Source: Pontibacter korlensis
GTDB lineage: Bacteria > Bacteroidota > Bacteroidia > Cytophagales > Hymenobacteraceae
Assembly: GCF_000973725.1 (NCBI RefSeq)
Contig: NZ_CP009621.1
Coordinates: 4,519,001 to 4,583,000, forward strand
Direction of reading: 5' to 3'
DNA: 64,000 nt
In this document: positions 8,956-16,948 of the stretch, piece after piece
How positions within the stretch are numbered: position 1 is the first letter of the stretch
Layout: each line of letters opens with the position of its first letter
Translations under genes and position numbers: made by a program
The notes under the pieces: model-generated
Databases searched by the model: none
The model's input: the letters and a program-made list of their open reading frames with translations, nothing else
What the model was told of the DNA's origin: nothing

Positions 8956-10134
8956 TTACTCTGTTCCACCTCCCCTTTTTGAGCCACGGTATAACTCATA
9001 CTTAAGCAGGCGGCATTCAATGGAGCCATTATAAAGCGGAACACGACGCGATGTGCGCAGCCCTACATTTTTCGCTGCCTCCAGGTTACCAGTAAACACA
9101 AAAGCATCATACCCCTGGTAGTTATTCTTTAGTGTATCACCGATATTTTTGTAAAGCAGGTTAATGTCATCAGACTGAATGCGCTCGTTGTAAGGTGGGT
9201 TCATTACTACTACTCCCTGCCCTTCCGGAGCATGTGTTTCAAAGAAGTTTGCCTGCTCTACCTGTATAACATTCTCGAGTCCGGCGTTTTCAATATTGTT
9301 CAGAGCCGCATCGATGTAGTCAGCATCCAGATCGTAGCCAATTATTTTTGCCTGTGGTGTGCGTTTTTCTTTAGCTTCGGCAGTATTCCATACCATCTCA
9401 AAAACCTGCTCATTGTAGTCCTTCCACTTCTCAAAGCCAAATGGGTCGCGGCGGAATAAACCAGGCGCGATATTTTGCGCCATAAGGGCTGCCTCTATCA
9501 GGAAAGTACCTGAGCCACACATAGGGTCTACAAAAGGAGCTTTTTTATCCCAGCCAGATAATGCTATAATGCCAGCCGCCAATACCTCATTAAGCGGAGC
9601 TACGTTTGTCTGTAGGCGGTAGCCACGGCGGTGCAAGGAATCGCCAGAAGAGTCTAAAGAGAGTGTAACAAGGTTATCATGCATGTGCAGGTTAATGCGC
9701 ACGTCAGGCCTGATTCTATCCACTGAAGGTCTCTCCCCTGTTTTGGCCCTGAACTGATCTACAATCGCGTCTTTTGTAAGCTGGGCGACATACAGGGAGT
9801 GCTCAAATGTAGAGTGGCTCACTACGGCGTCAATGGCGAAGGTCATGTCCAAATCCATCATCTCCGTCCAGTCTGTTTTCTGCACCTGCTCGTACAGGTT
9901 TTTCTCGTCGTGAGCCTTGAACTGACGGATTGGCTTTAGTATACGAATGGCAGTTCGGCACCACAAGTTCGCTTCGTAGAGCTGACGTAGGTTGCCCGAG
10001 CAGGTAACAGCACGGTTTCCTACCTTCACGTACTCCATGTCCAGGTCGCGCAGCTCCTGTGCCAACACCTCCTCCAAACCGGAAAGTGTAGTGGCTATGA
10101 TATTGAAATTCTCTATTTGTGTCTTCTTCGCCAT
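8956..10134 (-). CDS. THUMP-domain RNA methyltransferase (RlmL/TrmN-like)
   Basis: A 392-residue protein with an N-terminal THUMP RNA-binding domain (about residues 10-160) and a C-terminal SAM-dependent methyltransferase domain. The SAM-binding motif is D-P-M-C-G-S-G-T-F at 203-211 and the amino-methylating catalytic motif N-P-P-Y is at 312-315. Such proteins methylate guanine N2 in rRNA or tRNA, although they are often annotated as N6-adenine DNA methylases. The length fits the single-methyltransferase form, not the two-domain RlmKL fusion of E. coli. The exact nucleotide modified cannot be told. The start ATG is followed directly by the conserved domain. Confidence 0.88.
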   Translation of the reverse strand: MAKKTQIENFNIIATTLSGLEEVLAQELRDLDMEYVKVGNRAVTCSGNLRQLYEANLWCRTAIRILKPIRQFKAHDEKNLYEQVQKTDWTEMMDLDMTFAIDAVVSHSTFEHSLYVAQLTKDAIVDQFRAKTGERPSVDRIRPDVRINLHMHDNLVTLSLDSSGDSLHRRGYRLQTNVAPLNEVLAAGIIALSGWDKKAPFVDPMCGSGTFLIEAALMAQNIAPGLFRRDPFGFEKWKDYNEQVFEMVWNTAEAKEKRTPQAKIIGYDLDADYIDAALNNIENAGLENVIQVEQANFFETHAPEGQGVVVMNPPYNERIQSDDINLLYKNIGDTLKNNYQGYDAFVFTGNLEAAKNVGLRTSRRVPLYNGSIECRLLKYELYRGSKRGGGTE

Positions 10135-10288
10135 ATCGTATACTTTTATCGAAACGCAAAGATAGAGGTTTTGAAGTTAGGGCATTTAGGAGTTAAAGAG
10201 TTTGGTAGCAGCATTACATCTATCAGCATTAACTGACTCCGTCAAGCTATCTCTATGGGGCAATAAGTACTCTCTAACTCAATTTAGC

Positions 10289-10296
10289 TATCTTTG
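10289..10296 (+). promoter_or_regulatory. Bacteroidota -7 element upstream of murB
   Basis: TATCTTTG matches the TAnnTTTG -7 consensus exactly and lies 19 bases before the chosen murB ATG. No good TTG is seen at the -33 position. A transcript starting just downstream would exclude the longer upstream reading frame, which supports the start at 10316. Confidence 0.5.
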
Positions 10297-10315
10297 CCTC
10301 AAAGAACACCCGCTT

Positions 10316-11332
10316 ATGAAATTGCAGACTGATTTCCCCTTAAAACCATACAACACGTTTGGCATTGATGTTAAAGCGAAGTTATTTGCCCGTTTCGACT
10401 CAGTAGAAGAGCTTCAGGAGCTGTTGCAGATGCCAGAACTGAAGCAGGAGCCTAAACTCATACTTGGCGGCGGCAGCAACCTGTTATTCACTAAAGACTT
10501 TGACGGACTAGTACTTCAAAATGGCATTAAGGGTGTAGAGAAAGTTGAGGAGGACCAAGCCTATGTGTACTTAAAAGCTGGCGGCGGTGAGGTGTGGCAT
10601 GAGTTTGTTCTGCAAACTTTAGAGCTTGACTTAGGAGGTATTGAAAATTTATCGCTGATTCCAGGTACAGTGGGTGCTGCCCCGTTGCAGAATATCGGTG
10701 CCTATGGTGTAGAACTGAAAGACGTTTTTCATGAGTTAGAGGCGGTTAACATAGAGACCGGAGAGGTTCGTGCATTTGATAACCAAGCCTGTAGATTCGG
10801 TTATCGCGAGAGTGTATTCAAAAATGAGTTAAAAGGGCAGTTTATTGTAACGCACGTTACCTTTAAGTTGCATAAAAAACATACTTTGAACACCTCCTAC
10901 GGAGCCATCAAAACAACTTTGGAGGAGATGCAGGTGCAGGACCCGAGCATCCACCATGTAAGTGCAGCCGTGTGTCACATTCGCCAAAGCAAACTGCCGG
11001 ACCCAAAACAGATCGGCAACGCGGGCAGCTTTTTCAAAAACCCGGAAATCCCGAAAGAGCAATTTGAGGCACTGCAGCAGCAGTACCCTACCATTCCCTC
11101 CTATCCTGTTTCCCAGACTACGGTAAAAGTACCAGCTGGATGGCTTATAGAGCAATGCGGCTGGAAGGGCAAAGTAATAGATAATTATGGTGTGCATAAG
11201 CATCAAGCGCTGGTACTGGTAAACTATGGCGGAGCCAAAGGTGAGGATATTCGGAAGCTGGCTTTTGAGGTAATTGCTTCGGTAGAGGAAAAATTCGGCA
11301 TCAGACTTAGCCCTGAAGTAAATATAATGTAA
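10316..11332 (+). CDS. murB: UDP-N-acetylenolpyruvoylglucosamine reductase
   Basis: A 338-residue FAD enzyme that reduces UDP-GlcNAc-enolpyruvate to UDP-MurNAc in the cytoplasm, the second committed step of peptidoglycan synthesis. It opens with the conserved P-L-K-P-Y-N-T-F-G-I. The FAD loop G-G-G-S-N-L-L is at 51-57, followed by I-P-G-T-V-G-A-A-P-x-Q-N-I-G-A-Y-G near 115. The catalytic serine lies in N-A-G-S-F-F-K-N-P and the C-terminal glutamate in L-S-P-E-V-N-I-M. Length and insertions match the type I (E. coli-like) enzyme. The frame is open for 38 codons further upstream, but that stretch is not MurB-like and contains the promoter, so I use the internal ATG. Confidence 0.95.
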   Translation: MKLQTDFPLKPYNTFGIDVKAKLFARFDSVEELQELLQMPELKQEPKLILGGGSNLLFTKDFDGLVLQNGIKGVEKVEEDQAYVYLKAGGGEVWHEFVLQTLELDLGGIENLSLIPGTVGAAPLQNIGAYGVELKDVFHELEAVNIETGEVRAFDNQACRFGYRESVFKNELKGQFIVTHVTFKLHKKHTLNTSYGAIKTTLEEMQVQDPSIHHVSAAVCHIRQSKLPDPKQIGNAGSFFKNPEIPKEQFEALQQQYPTIPSYPVSQTTVKVPAGWLIEQCGWKGKVIDNYGVHKHQALVLVNYGGAKGEDIRKLAFEVIASVEEKFGIRLSPEVNIM

Positions 11333-11434
11333 AGCAGAGCCAAAAATTTTTGCGCTGCTACGCCCAACTATTTCCTGTTTCCTTCGCTATAGCATATAAT
11401 ATATTTCTACTATATGACCTCTTAAGCGACCACT

Positions 11435-11938
11435 ATGCAACTAAGAAAACTTCTATTCTATTTCGCCCTGATACTGTCCGTGAATCTACTCATATCCTGC
11501 GATGATGACGATGATGAGACGGCTGAGCCATCTAAAAGAGAAAAACTAACTGCTGAGCCATGGGAAGGCGATAAAGTCTTGCTCAACAACACAGACGTAG
11601 CAACCATCCCTTTAATCGGTAGCAATGCAAGCACTTTCCAGACCCTGCGCATAACCTTCATGGACGACAATACCTACAGCGCTACTTTTACAGCGCAAGG
11701 CCAGGAGCAAACCCAAACAGGAAACTGGTCTATGAACAATGATGAAACAACCATCACAACAGACATGTTTGGGGAGATGCAGATCAGGACCTTGACAGAT
11801 AGCAACTTGGATGTTACCACCACTATCAGCCCAGACAACATCAATTTCATTGGTCAGGTTCTTGGCATAGACCCAAGGCTCATACAAGCTTTTACCGGCG
11901 GCAACCCAGTTAATGCTGAATTGCGGTTTGTAAGGTAA
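11435..11938 (+). CDS. Lipocalin-like lipoprotein
   Basis: A 167-residue secreted protein. A positively charged start and hydrophobic segment end in the lipobox L-I-S-C (Cys22), followed by a run of aspartates, so it is a predicted lipoprotein. The mature part has spaced W, G and aromatic residues (L-R-I-T-F-M-D-D-N-T-Y and T-G-N-W-S-M) typical of small Bacteroidota lipocalin-like beta-barrels of unknown function. The TAA stop abuts the right end of the chimeric mobile repeat, so the insertion lies immediately 3' of the gene and may have trimmed its original end. Confidence 0.75.
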   Translation: MQLRKLLFYFALILSVNLLISCDDDDDETAEPSKREKLTAEPWEGDKVLLNNTDVATIPLIGSNASTFQTLRITFMDDNTYSATFTAQGQEQTQTGNWSMNNDETTITTDMFGEMQIRTLTDSNLDVTTTISPDNINFIGQVLGIDPRLIQAFTGGNPVNAELRFVR

Positions 11939-12503
11939 TTGACATTCCCACCGCTAAAGCAGGTTGGATTCCTGGGCTACCTGGCTACTGCGACCGTATA
12001 TCTTCCAAGCTGAAACGGTCTGCCCGACCGCCTTATTTCTTATATTACTAGCTGCTGACGCATCCCGGTGCAGGGCATGTTTGCTGCAGCAAAGGTAACA
12101 GCCGGCAAGTGCAGGCGGTAGAACATAGGGTAAGATCGAACCCAACAAAAGTGAAGGAATGTCGCACCACATCCAGGGCGTCTTTGCCCACATCGACGCC
12201 CAGGTTCTGACAGAGTAAATTCTTCATAGCTGAAAGGGGCTTAAGTGGAAAAAAAACATTCATCTTCCGGGCCTACACTCACTCATGCCTGCGGATGGGG
12301 CAGCCGCTAGGTACTGTCCAGGCTTTTAAGAAGAAGAGAAAGGGAAGGGCTTCCTTGGGGGCGACATCATCAAAGTGTCTAGTGCAAGGGCTTTCTCCTT
12401 CCCTTTCTGTTGGCTTACGTTTAAGAGCCTGATAAAATTGCACATCCGCTTATACTGCCAAAGATATGAGTGCCAGGGCTTTCTTTGGCATTTTATCGTA
12501 AGT
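11938..12503 (-). mobile_element. Chimeric transposon relic, copy 1 (IS110-like left end joined to IS200/IS605 tnpB 3' end)
   Basis: This 566-bp segment is nearly identical, in inverted orientation, to 61394-61918. Read on the minus strand it begins with about 240 non-coding bases rich in inverted repeats. Next comes an ATG frame giving M-K-N-L-L-C-Q-N-L-G-V-D-V-G-K-D-A-L-D-V-V, which resembles the first DEDD/RuvC strand of IS110-family transposases. It then switches to a frame ending H-R-D-A-S-A-A-S-N-I-R-N-K-A and S-N-L-L-stop, like the C-terminus of TnpB, and finishes with a G-G-T-G-G-G-A-A-T-G-T-C-A-A right end. Neither transposase core is present. This copy keeps about 40 bases, near 12350-12390, that copy 2 lacks. 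The family assignments rest on short motifs. Confidence 0.65.
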
Positions 12504-12516
12504 ATCAAACATACAT

Positions 12517-12556
12517 AAAACAGCCCCGGCATCTTAAGCGTTGCCGGGGCTGTTTT
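12517..12556. terminator. Intrinsic terminator 5' of the mobile repeat, 3' of the YihY gene
   Basis: A 14-bp perfect GC-rich stem (12518-12531 with 12542-12555) and 10-base loop are flanked by A-rich and T-rich tracts. It should stop the minus-strand yihY transcript and can work in both directions. Confidence 0.8.
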
Positions 12557-12576
12557 AGTTTAAGAGCCTGAGTTCT

Positions 12577-13485
12577 TCACACCTCTTTCTCCACCTCTTT
12601 TGTCTCAACTTTTACAGCATTGTCCTGAGGGCGAATACCATGGTCATGCTCCCGGGAGTATATTTGAGTAAACTCGGCACCAAGTAGAAAGATAACTGAG
12701 GTATAATACACCCATACCAGTATGAGCACGAGTGACCCCGCTGCCCCATAAGTATCCGCTAAAGGGTCGTGCTGGAAGTATATGTTCAGGATAGACTTAC
12801 CTAGCACAAAGAGAATAGCTGTTACCGTAGCTCCTACCCACACATTGGGCCAGCGAATTTTAGCGTCAGGAAGCACCTTAAAAATAGCAGCAAAAATGAT
12901 GACGCTGATCAGGATAGACACAAGCACATTGCCTATGGTAATAAGGTAAACGGCAATGCCAGACAATTCTTCGCGCAAAAACTCATTTATTAGCCCCATC
13001 ACTACATCAATAGATAGCGACACCAATAACAGAAAACCCAGGCTCACCACCATTGCCAGCGAAAGCACGCGGTCGACAACAAGCTTTACCCAGCCCCTCT
13101 CCGGCTTGGCACGCACCTCCCACATTGCGTTTAGTGAATCTTGCAAAGCAACGAAGACTGTCGTGGCAGAGAAAATCATGGTGGAGACTCCTATAATGGT
13201 GCCAACTGTAGTGGACGAAGAGCGGTCAGCGTTCTCAATGATATTTTGTATCTGCTGGGCCCCACTGTGGCCCACAATGCCACCTATCTGTTTTGCCAGC
13301 TCGCCCTGCACAGCCTCTTCGCCAAAAACAGCTCCGGCAATGCGTAGTGTAATGATGAGTACTGCAGGAAGCGAGAAAATAGTATAGAAACCGATGATGG
13401 CCGCCCAATCTAAGGGCCTGTCATCAGCAAATTCTCTGAATGTACGCTTGATTAGCTCCCAGCTTAATTTTAACTTCTTATTCAT
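12577..13485 (-). CDS. YihY/BrkB-family inner-membrane protein
   Basis: A 302-residue polytopic membrane protein. It starts with an amphipathic segment (W-E-L-I-K-R-T-F-R-E-F) and D-W-A-A-I-I-G-F-Y-T-I-F-S-L-P, then about six hydrophobic helices, including the family's A-T-T-V-F-V-A-L-Q-D-S-L-N-x-M-W-E and Y-G-A-A-G-S-L-V-L-I-L-V-W-V-Y-Y. This is the YihY/BrkB family, once misnamed ribonuclease BN, with no established biochemical function. The C-terminal 30 residues are charged and cytoplasmic. No operon partner is evident. Confidence 0.87.
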   Translation of the reverse strand: MNKKLKLSWELIKRTFREFADDRPLDWAAIIGFYTIFSLPAVLIITLRIAGAVFGEEAVQGELAKQIGGIVGHSGAQQIQNIIENADRSSSTTVGTIIGVSTMIFSATTVFVALQDSLNAMWEVRAKPERGWVKLVVDRVLSLAMVVSLGFLLLVSLSIDVVMGLINEFLREELSGIAVYLITIGNVLVSILISVIIFAAIFKVLPDAKIRWPNVWVGATVTAILFVLGKSILNIYFQHDPLADTYGAAGSLVLILVWVYYTSVIFLLGAEFTQIYSREHDHGIRPQDNAVKVETKEVEKEV

Positions 13486-13570
13486 GTGCCTAAAAGCGTT
13501 TTACCTGTTATAAATCAGGAATACAGCTTCTTTTTACGGCACTTTCCGAAGTACGATACCTCTTACCCGC

Positions 13571-14245
13571 TTAGGTATACCACTCACTGACCTCACTCAG
13601 GGGCTTGCGCAGCAAGTGGGGCACCTGTACTTGAGCTGCTGGATAGCCTACGGGCAGCAACAGGAAAGGCCGTTCATTTTCTGGCCGCTTAAGCAGCTTT
13701 GTCAGAAAATTCATAGGACTTGGGGTATGGGCTAAGGTAACTAAGCCTGCATGGTGAATAGCCGAAATAAGAAAGCCGCAAGCTAAGCCCACCGACTCGC
13801 CTACATACTAGTTAGTGCGCTTTGTGCCGTCTGGCTTCAGTTCGTAAGCTTTTTTGAATACAACAATCAGCCATGGCGCCATCTCAAGAAAAGGCTTATG
13901 CCAGTCGGTTCCCAGCTCTGCGAGGTCTTCCAGCCACTCAGGAGTCATACGATGCTGATAGCCCTCGTACTCTTCTTTCTCAGCGGCAGCACGTATCTGC
14001 TTTTTCAGGTCATGGTTGGAAACAATGCAAAAGGTTTAAGGCTGCTTGTGCGCACCAGAGGGCGCCGTAGAGGCTGTCTTAACTATCTGCTCAATAACCT
14101 CCAGGAGAACTGGCTTATCGGAAAATTCACGTACAGAGCGGCGCTTGTCCATAAAACTGTAAAACAGCTCTGCCTGCTGCAGCATCTCCTGCTCAGTATA
14201 CCTAATAGGCTGGTAGGGTATAAAAGGGTAGCTTGTAGTATCCAT
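13571..14245 (-). pseudogene. Nitroreductase-family pseudogene with two in-frame stops
   Basis: One minus-strand frame carries a nearly complete flavin-dependent nitroreductase of the iodotyrosine-deiodinase-like branch. It has R-R-S-V-R-E-F-S near the N-terminus, A-P-S-G-A-H-K-Q-P, then V-G-E-S-V-G-L-A-C-G-F-L and R-P-x-N-E-R-P-F-L-L-L-P-V-G-Y-P at the end. Two nonsense codons interrupt it without frameshift: TAA at 14036-14038, where the family has Trp after H-K-Q-P, and TAG at 13808-13810, where an aromatic residue is expected before Y-V-G-E-S. Everything between is intact family sequence, so inactivation looks recent. A sequencing error would have to strike twice. Confidence 0.85.
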
Positions 14246-14261
14246 AGGACAGTGAGGTAGA

Positions 14262-14885
14262 CTATCTTTTAAACTGCTGTAGCTTCATTTCCTTTAACTT
14301 GCTCCAGCTTTCTTGATCTGTTAAACAAAGTAGCTTTGCTGTTTGCAGGTAACTGACTTTGTCACTCAAATGGTAATGAATGATGATGTCCTCAACTTCG
14401 CTGAACTCGCAGGCACGAATCAATTGAAACCTCATTCTAACAATTTGCCCATCTACAAGGTGTAGAACAAGGGTATTATCAACGCCTTGTGACAAAGGGT
14501 TTTCAAAACGATCACGCAAACCGCTGTAGCCAATCTCTAACCCAAGCCAGTCAGTACCGTCAAACTCTATCTTTTTGATAGAGCTCAGACTATAAATAAG
14601 ATCAGCTATGACAATATATTCCTTGTGAAAAGTAATGTATCCTTCAAGTTTTCCTTTTAAAGGCCTATACTTATTTGTTACCATTACACCAAGAACTATA
14701 TTATAAATGAACGGTAGTAGGAGAGCAAAAAGTAACCAATTATAAAATGAGTTAGATGCAGGCACAAATAAGAAAGCTTTCGATATAAAAAAGACAATTC
14801 CAATACAAAGCATTGATGCATAACTAATATAAGTTCTAGTCCAGTAAAATGCCTTCGGCTTATAAATAGAAAACTTCTTCATCAT
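14262..14885 (-). CDS. Hypothetical protein with two N-terminal membrane helices
   Basis: A 207-residue protein I do not recognise. After a basic start, residues 18-70 hold two hydrophobic helices (around I-G-I-V-F-F-I and L-L-F-A-L-L-L-P-F-I). The remaining 135 residues are soluble, with alternating strands (E-G-Y-I-T-F-H-K-E-Y-I-V-I) and acidic patches, perhaps a PH-like domain facing the cytoplasm, but this is a guess. It is more A+T-rich than neighbouring genes. It lies between a methyltransferase gene and the nitroreductase pseudogene, 29 bases after the former, and may share its transcript. Confidence 0.65.
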   Translation of the reverse strand: MMKKFSIYKPKAFYWTRTYISYASMLCIGIVFFISKAFLFVPASNSFYNWLLFALLLPFIYNIVLGVMVTNKYRPLKGKLEGYITFHKEYIVIADLIYSLSSIKKIEFDGTDWLGLEIGYSGLRDRFENPLSQGVDNTLVLHLVDGQIVRMRFQLIRACEFSEVEDIIIHYHLSDKVSYLQTAKLLCLTDQESWSKLKEMKLQQFKR

Positions 14886-14914
14886 ACATCAACACCTGTC
14901 TGTGCTCATCTTGA

Positions 14915-15622
14915 TTACTTCAGCAGCAGCAGCGCCAGATAGTTACCTGCATCACCTTCCAGCAGCAACTCAAAAGTAAAGCCGTGCTGGGTGGCATAGT
15001 CCTCCAATATAGATGGATCAATGAATAACCAGTTAAACCAGCCAGTTTCCTGGTCCTTATACTTCATGTTATACTTTACCTCACCGTAATAACCTGCGTT
15101 TAGGTCCAGCAGCACTGAACCATCCTCCTCCTCATACATGTAGAGTATATCGGAAGACTCTAGCAAAATCTGCCCACCCGGTTTTAGAAGCTTCTTGGAA
15201 TGCTCCAGAAATCGATCTAGACCTGCCAATGTACCTGAAATGCCGATCCCGTTCATCAGCATCAGCAGGGTATCATAGAGGGCCTCGTTCAAATCGAAAA
15301 TATCCTTATGCAGTACCCGCTTAACACCCTGTCGTTGCATAGCTTCTACGGCTCCCGCAGAAACGTCCAGGGCAGTTACTTCAACTCCTCTTGCCTGCAG
15401 GGCCAAAGCATGGCACCCTGCACCCGCCCCTACATCCAACACTACTCCACGGCACGCTTTCAAGGCTTCCACTTCCAGATCAGGCATTTCCGCTTCTGTT
15501 CGGAAGAGATAGTCTACCGGAATCGTATCATCCTCTGTCAGGTTGCTCTCAACAATCACTTCTATCTCTTCGGCACCAGCCAGATAATCTAGCACGGCTG
15601 CTCCTATAGGGTCGTTCTTCAT
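14915..15622 (-). CDS. Class I SAM-dependent methyltransferase
   Basis: A 235-residue Rossmann-fold methyltransferase. Motif I is V-L-D-V-G-A-G-A-G-C at 61-70, with the acidic ribose-binding residue in V-T-A-L-D-V-S about 20 residues later. L-L-L-M-N-G-I-G-I-S marks motif IV, and L-K-P-G-G-Q-I-L-L-E-S-S matches the post-motif strand. Its closest character is the UbiE/Coq5-like small-molecule group, but the substrate cannot be inferred. It stands alone, followed by a hypothetical membrane protein. Confidence 0.85.
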   Translation of the reverse strand: MKNDPIGAAVLDYLAGAEEIEVIVESNLTEDDTIPVDYLFRTEAEMPDLEVEALKACRGVVLDVGAGAGCHALALQARGVEVTALDVSAGAVEAMQRQGVKRVLHKDIFDLNEALYDTLLMLMNGIGISGTLAGLDRFLEHSKKLLKPGGQILLESSDILYMYEEEDGSVLLDLNAGYYGEVKYNMKYKDQETGWFNWLFIDPSILEDYATQHGFTFELLLEGDAGNYLALLLLK

Positions 15623-15823
15623 GGGTTGTATGGCTTAAAGGATGCAATTTCGGAACAAAAAAGCTGCAGAAAAACAGGTATTTATACTTATTGGCGACTC
15701 TTTTCGGCTATAGTCTATACATTCCACACAGCTTCAATCGTTTATAAATAAATATATGATTTACCATATTGTATATATGGTAAACTTCTGTAGATTTATC
15801 ATCTGTTTTTGAAGTCTAAGCCT

Positions 15824-16390
15824 ATGTCACTGAACGCACAAAGTCTCAACCTGCTTATGAACCCAAAACTGGAAGTAAAATACCTGCGTCTGGAGCAGTC
15901 GCGCAATCGTCTTTTGGACGAACTGGCAGGACTAAGCGACGAACAGCTCAACACCTATCCGGCTGCAGGTAAATGGAGCATAAACCAGCATGTGGCACAC
16001 CTGGTATTGGTAGAAGAGCGCGCGTTAAGTAGCATAAAACAGCAACTGCAACAGCAGGACACACTGCTGGATATAGATTTCAGCACATCTGTTAAAGCTC
16101 TACTGGTGAAACTGGCGCTACACTCCGGGAGAAAGTATAAAGCACCCGCGGCTGTTGCCAACGTACCTGACCAGGCAGCTCTACCAGAACTAAGGCAGCA
16201 GTGGGACAAGCTACGCTTTGAACTGGAGGATGAGTTAACAAGCTTTCCGCACCATTTACTTGAGAAAGGAGTGTTAAACCACCCTATGGTAGGTTGCCTT
16301 TCTATCAACCAGGCCCTTTCTTTCCTGCAAGATCATTTTGAACATCACCGCCAAATTATGCTTCGCCAGAAGGAGGCGCTTATAAGTTAG
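15824..16390 (+). CDS. DinB-family protein
   Basis: A 188-residue four-helix-bundle protein of the DinB/YfiT superfamily. The characteristic start is L-E-x-S-R-x-R-L-L-D-E-L-A-G-L-S-D-E-Q-L, then G-K-W-S-I-N-Q-H-V-A-H-L with a metal-ligand histidine, and a C-terminal D-H-F-E-H-H-R-Q-I with two more histidines. Together these form the usual His3 metal site. Relatives are thiol-dependent S-transferases (bacillithiol or mycothiol linked) or of unknown function. A TTG five codons upstream could also start the frame, but the ATG is preferred. Confidence 0.85.
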   Translation: MSLNAQSLNLLMNPKLEVKYLRLEQSRNRLLDELAGLSDEQLNTYPAAGKWSINQHVAHLVLVEERALSSIKQQLQQQDTLLDIDFSTSVKALLVKLALHSGRKYKAPAAVANVPDQAALPELRQQWDKLRFELEDELTSFPHHLLEKGVLNHPMVGCLSINQALSFLQDHFEHHRQIMLRQKEALIS

Positions 16391-16410
16391 CCTCTTCTGA
16401 AAAACCTACC

Positions 16411-16890
16411 ATGCATAAGCTTTTCCTGTACTTTATACTTCTCCTTTCCATTGTCAGCAGCTCCTGCTCAAATGGAAAACCTATGGAAGAAGTTTCCAGC
16501 TCAGTTGAAGCGAAAGAAGTTTTACAGCTCGTTGGTCAAACATCCTTGAACCTTAAAGGGGAAAAGCACCCGACTGTCAAAAGGAAACAAAACACCTCTG
16601 AACTATTAGCAGGAACTTGGGTACATGAGGAGGATAGCTTGGCAGTTATAGAAATCACCGACACTACTTTTTCTTTTGTTTATCAGGTTCATGTGGCTGA
16701 TAAGTATAGACTCCACATAGCCGATGAACTAACGCAGTTCATAAATCCTGACACAAGAGCAAAATATCTTGTTTTATCGAACCAAGCCGATACACTCTAC
16801 GATGAGCTAAACGGGATAGACAAACATACTTTGAGCTTAACCTGGTTTCCGACAATGAGAGCTCATGTCTACAAAAGAGTTAGCCATTAG
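16411..16890 (+). CDS. Small hypothetical lipoprotein
   Basis: A 159-residue predicted lipoprotein. A short basic start and hydrophobic core end at the lipobox S-S-S-C (Cys19). The mature part has no domain I recognise. Its later part reads as alternating beta strands (L-L-A-G-T-W-V-H-E-E-D, then I-E-I-T-D-T-T-F-S-F-V-Y), a pattern of lipocalin-like Bacteroidota lipoproteins. It begins 20 bases after the DinB gene in the same direction and may be cotranscribed. Confidence 0.7.
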   Translation: MHKLFLYFILLLSIVSSSCSNGKPMEEVSSSVEAKEVLQLVGQTSLNLKGEKHPTVKRKQNTSELLAGTWVHEEDSLAVIEITDTTFSFVYQVHVADKYRLHIADELTQFINPDTRAKYLVLSNQADTLYDELNGIDKHTLSLTWFPTMRAHVYKRVSH

Positions 16891-16917
16891 CAAAACACAA
16901 AGTTTGGTTGTAGTATA

Positions 16918-16934
16918 GGTACTTTAATTGTACC
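16918..16934. promoter_or_regulatory. Candidate LysR operator upstream of the LysR gene
   Basis: GGTAC and GTACC are separated by 7 bases, an interrupted palindrome of the size LysR-type regulators bind, 14 bases before the regulator's ATG. Autoregulation is typical of the family. The assignment rests on position and symmetry only. Confidence 0.3.
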
Positions 16935-16948
16935 ACTATCAGCACACC

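Noticed and set aside
10202..10315. N-terminal extension of murB by 38 codons
   Set aside because: The extension has no MurB similarity and contains the -7 element. The conserved protein begins at the ATG at 10316.
13873..14260. Plus-strand open frames across the nitroreductase region
   Set aside because: The minus strand holds recognisable nitroreductase sequence throughout, and the plus-strand frames show no motif or start context.
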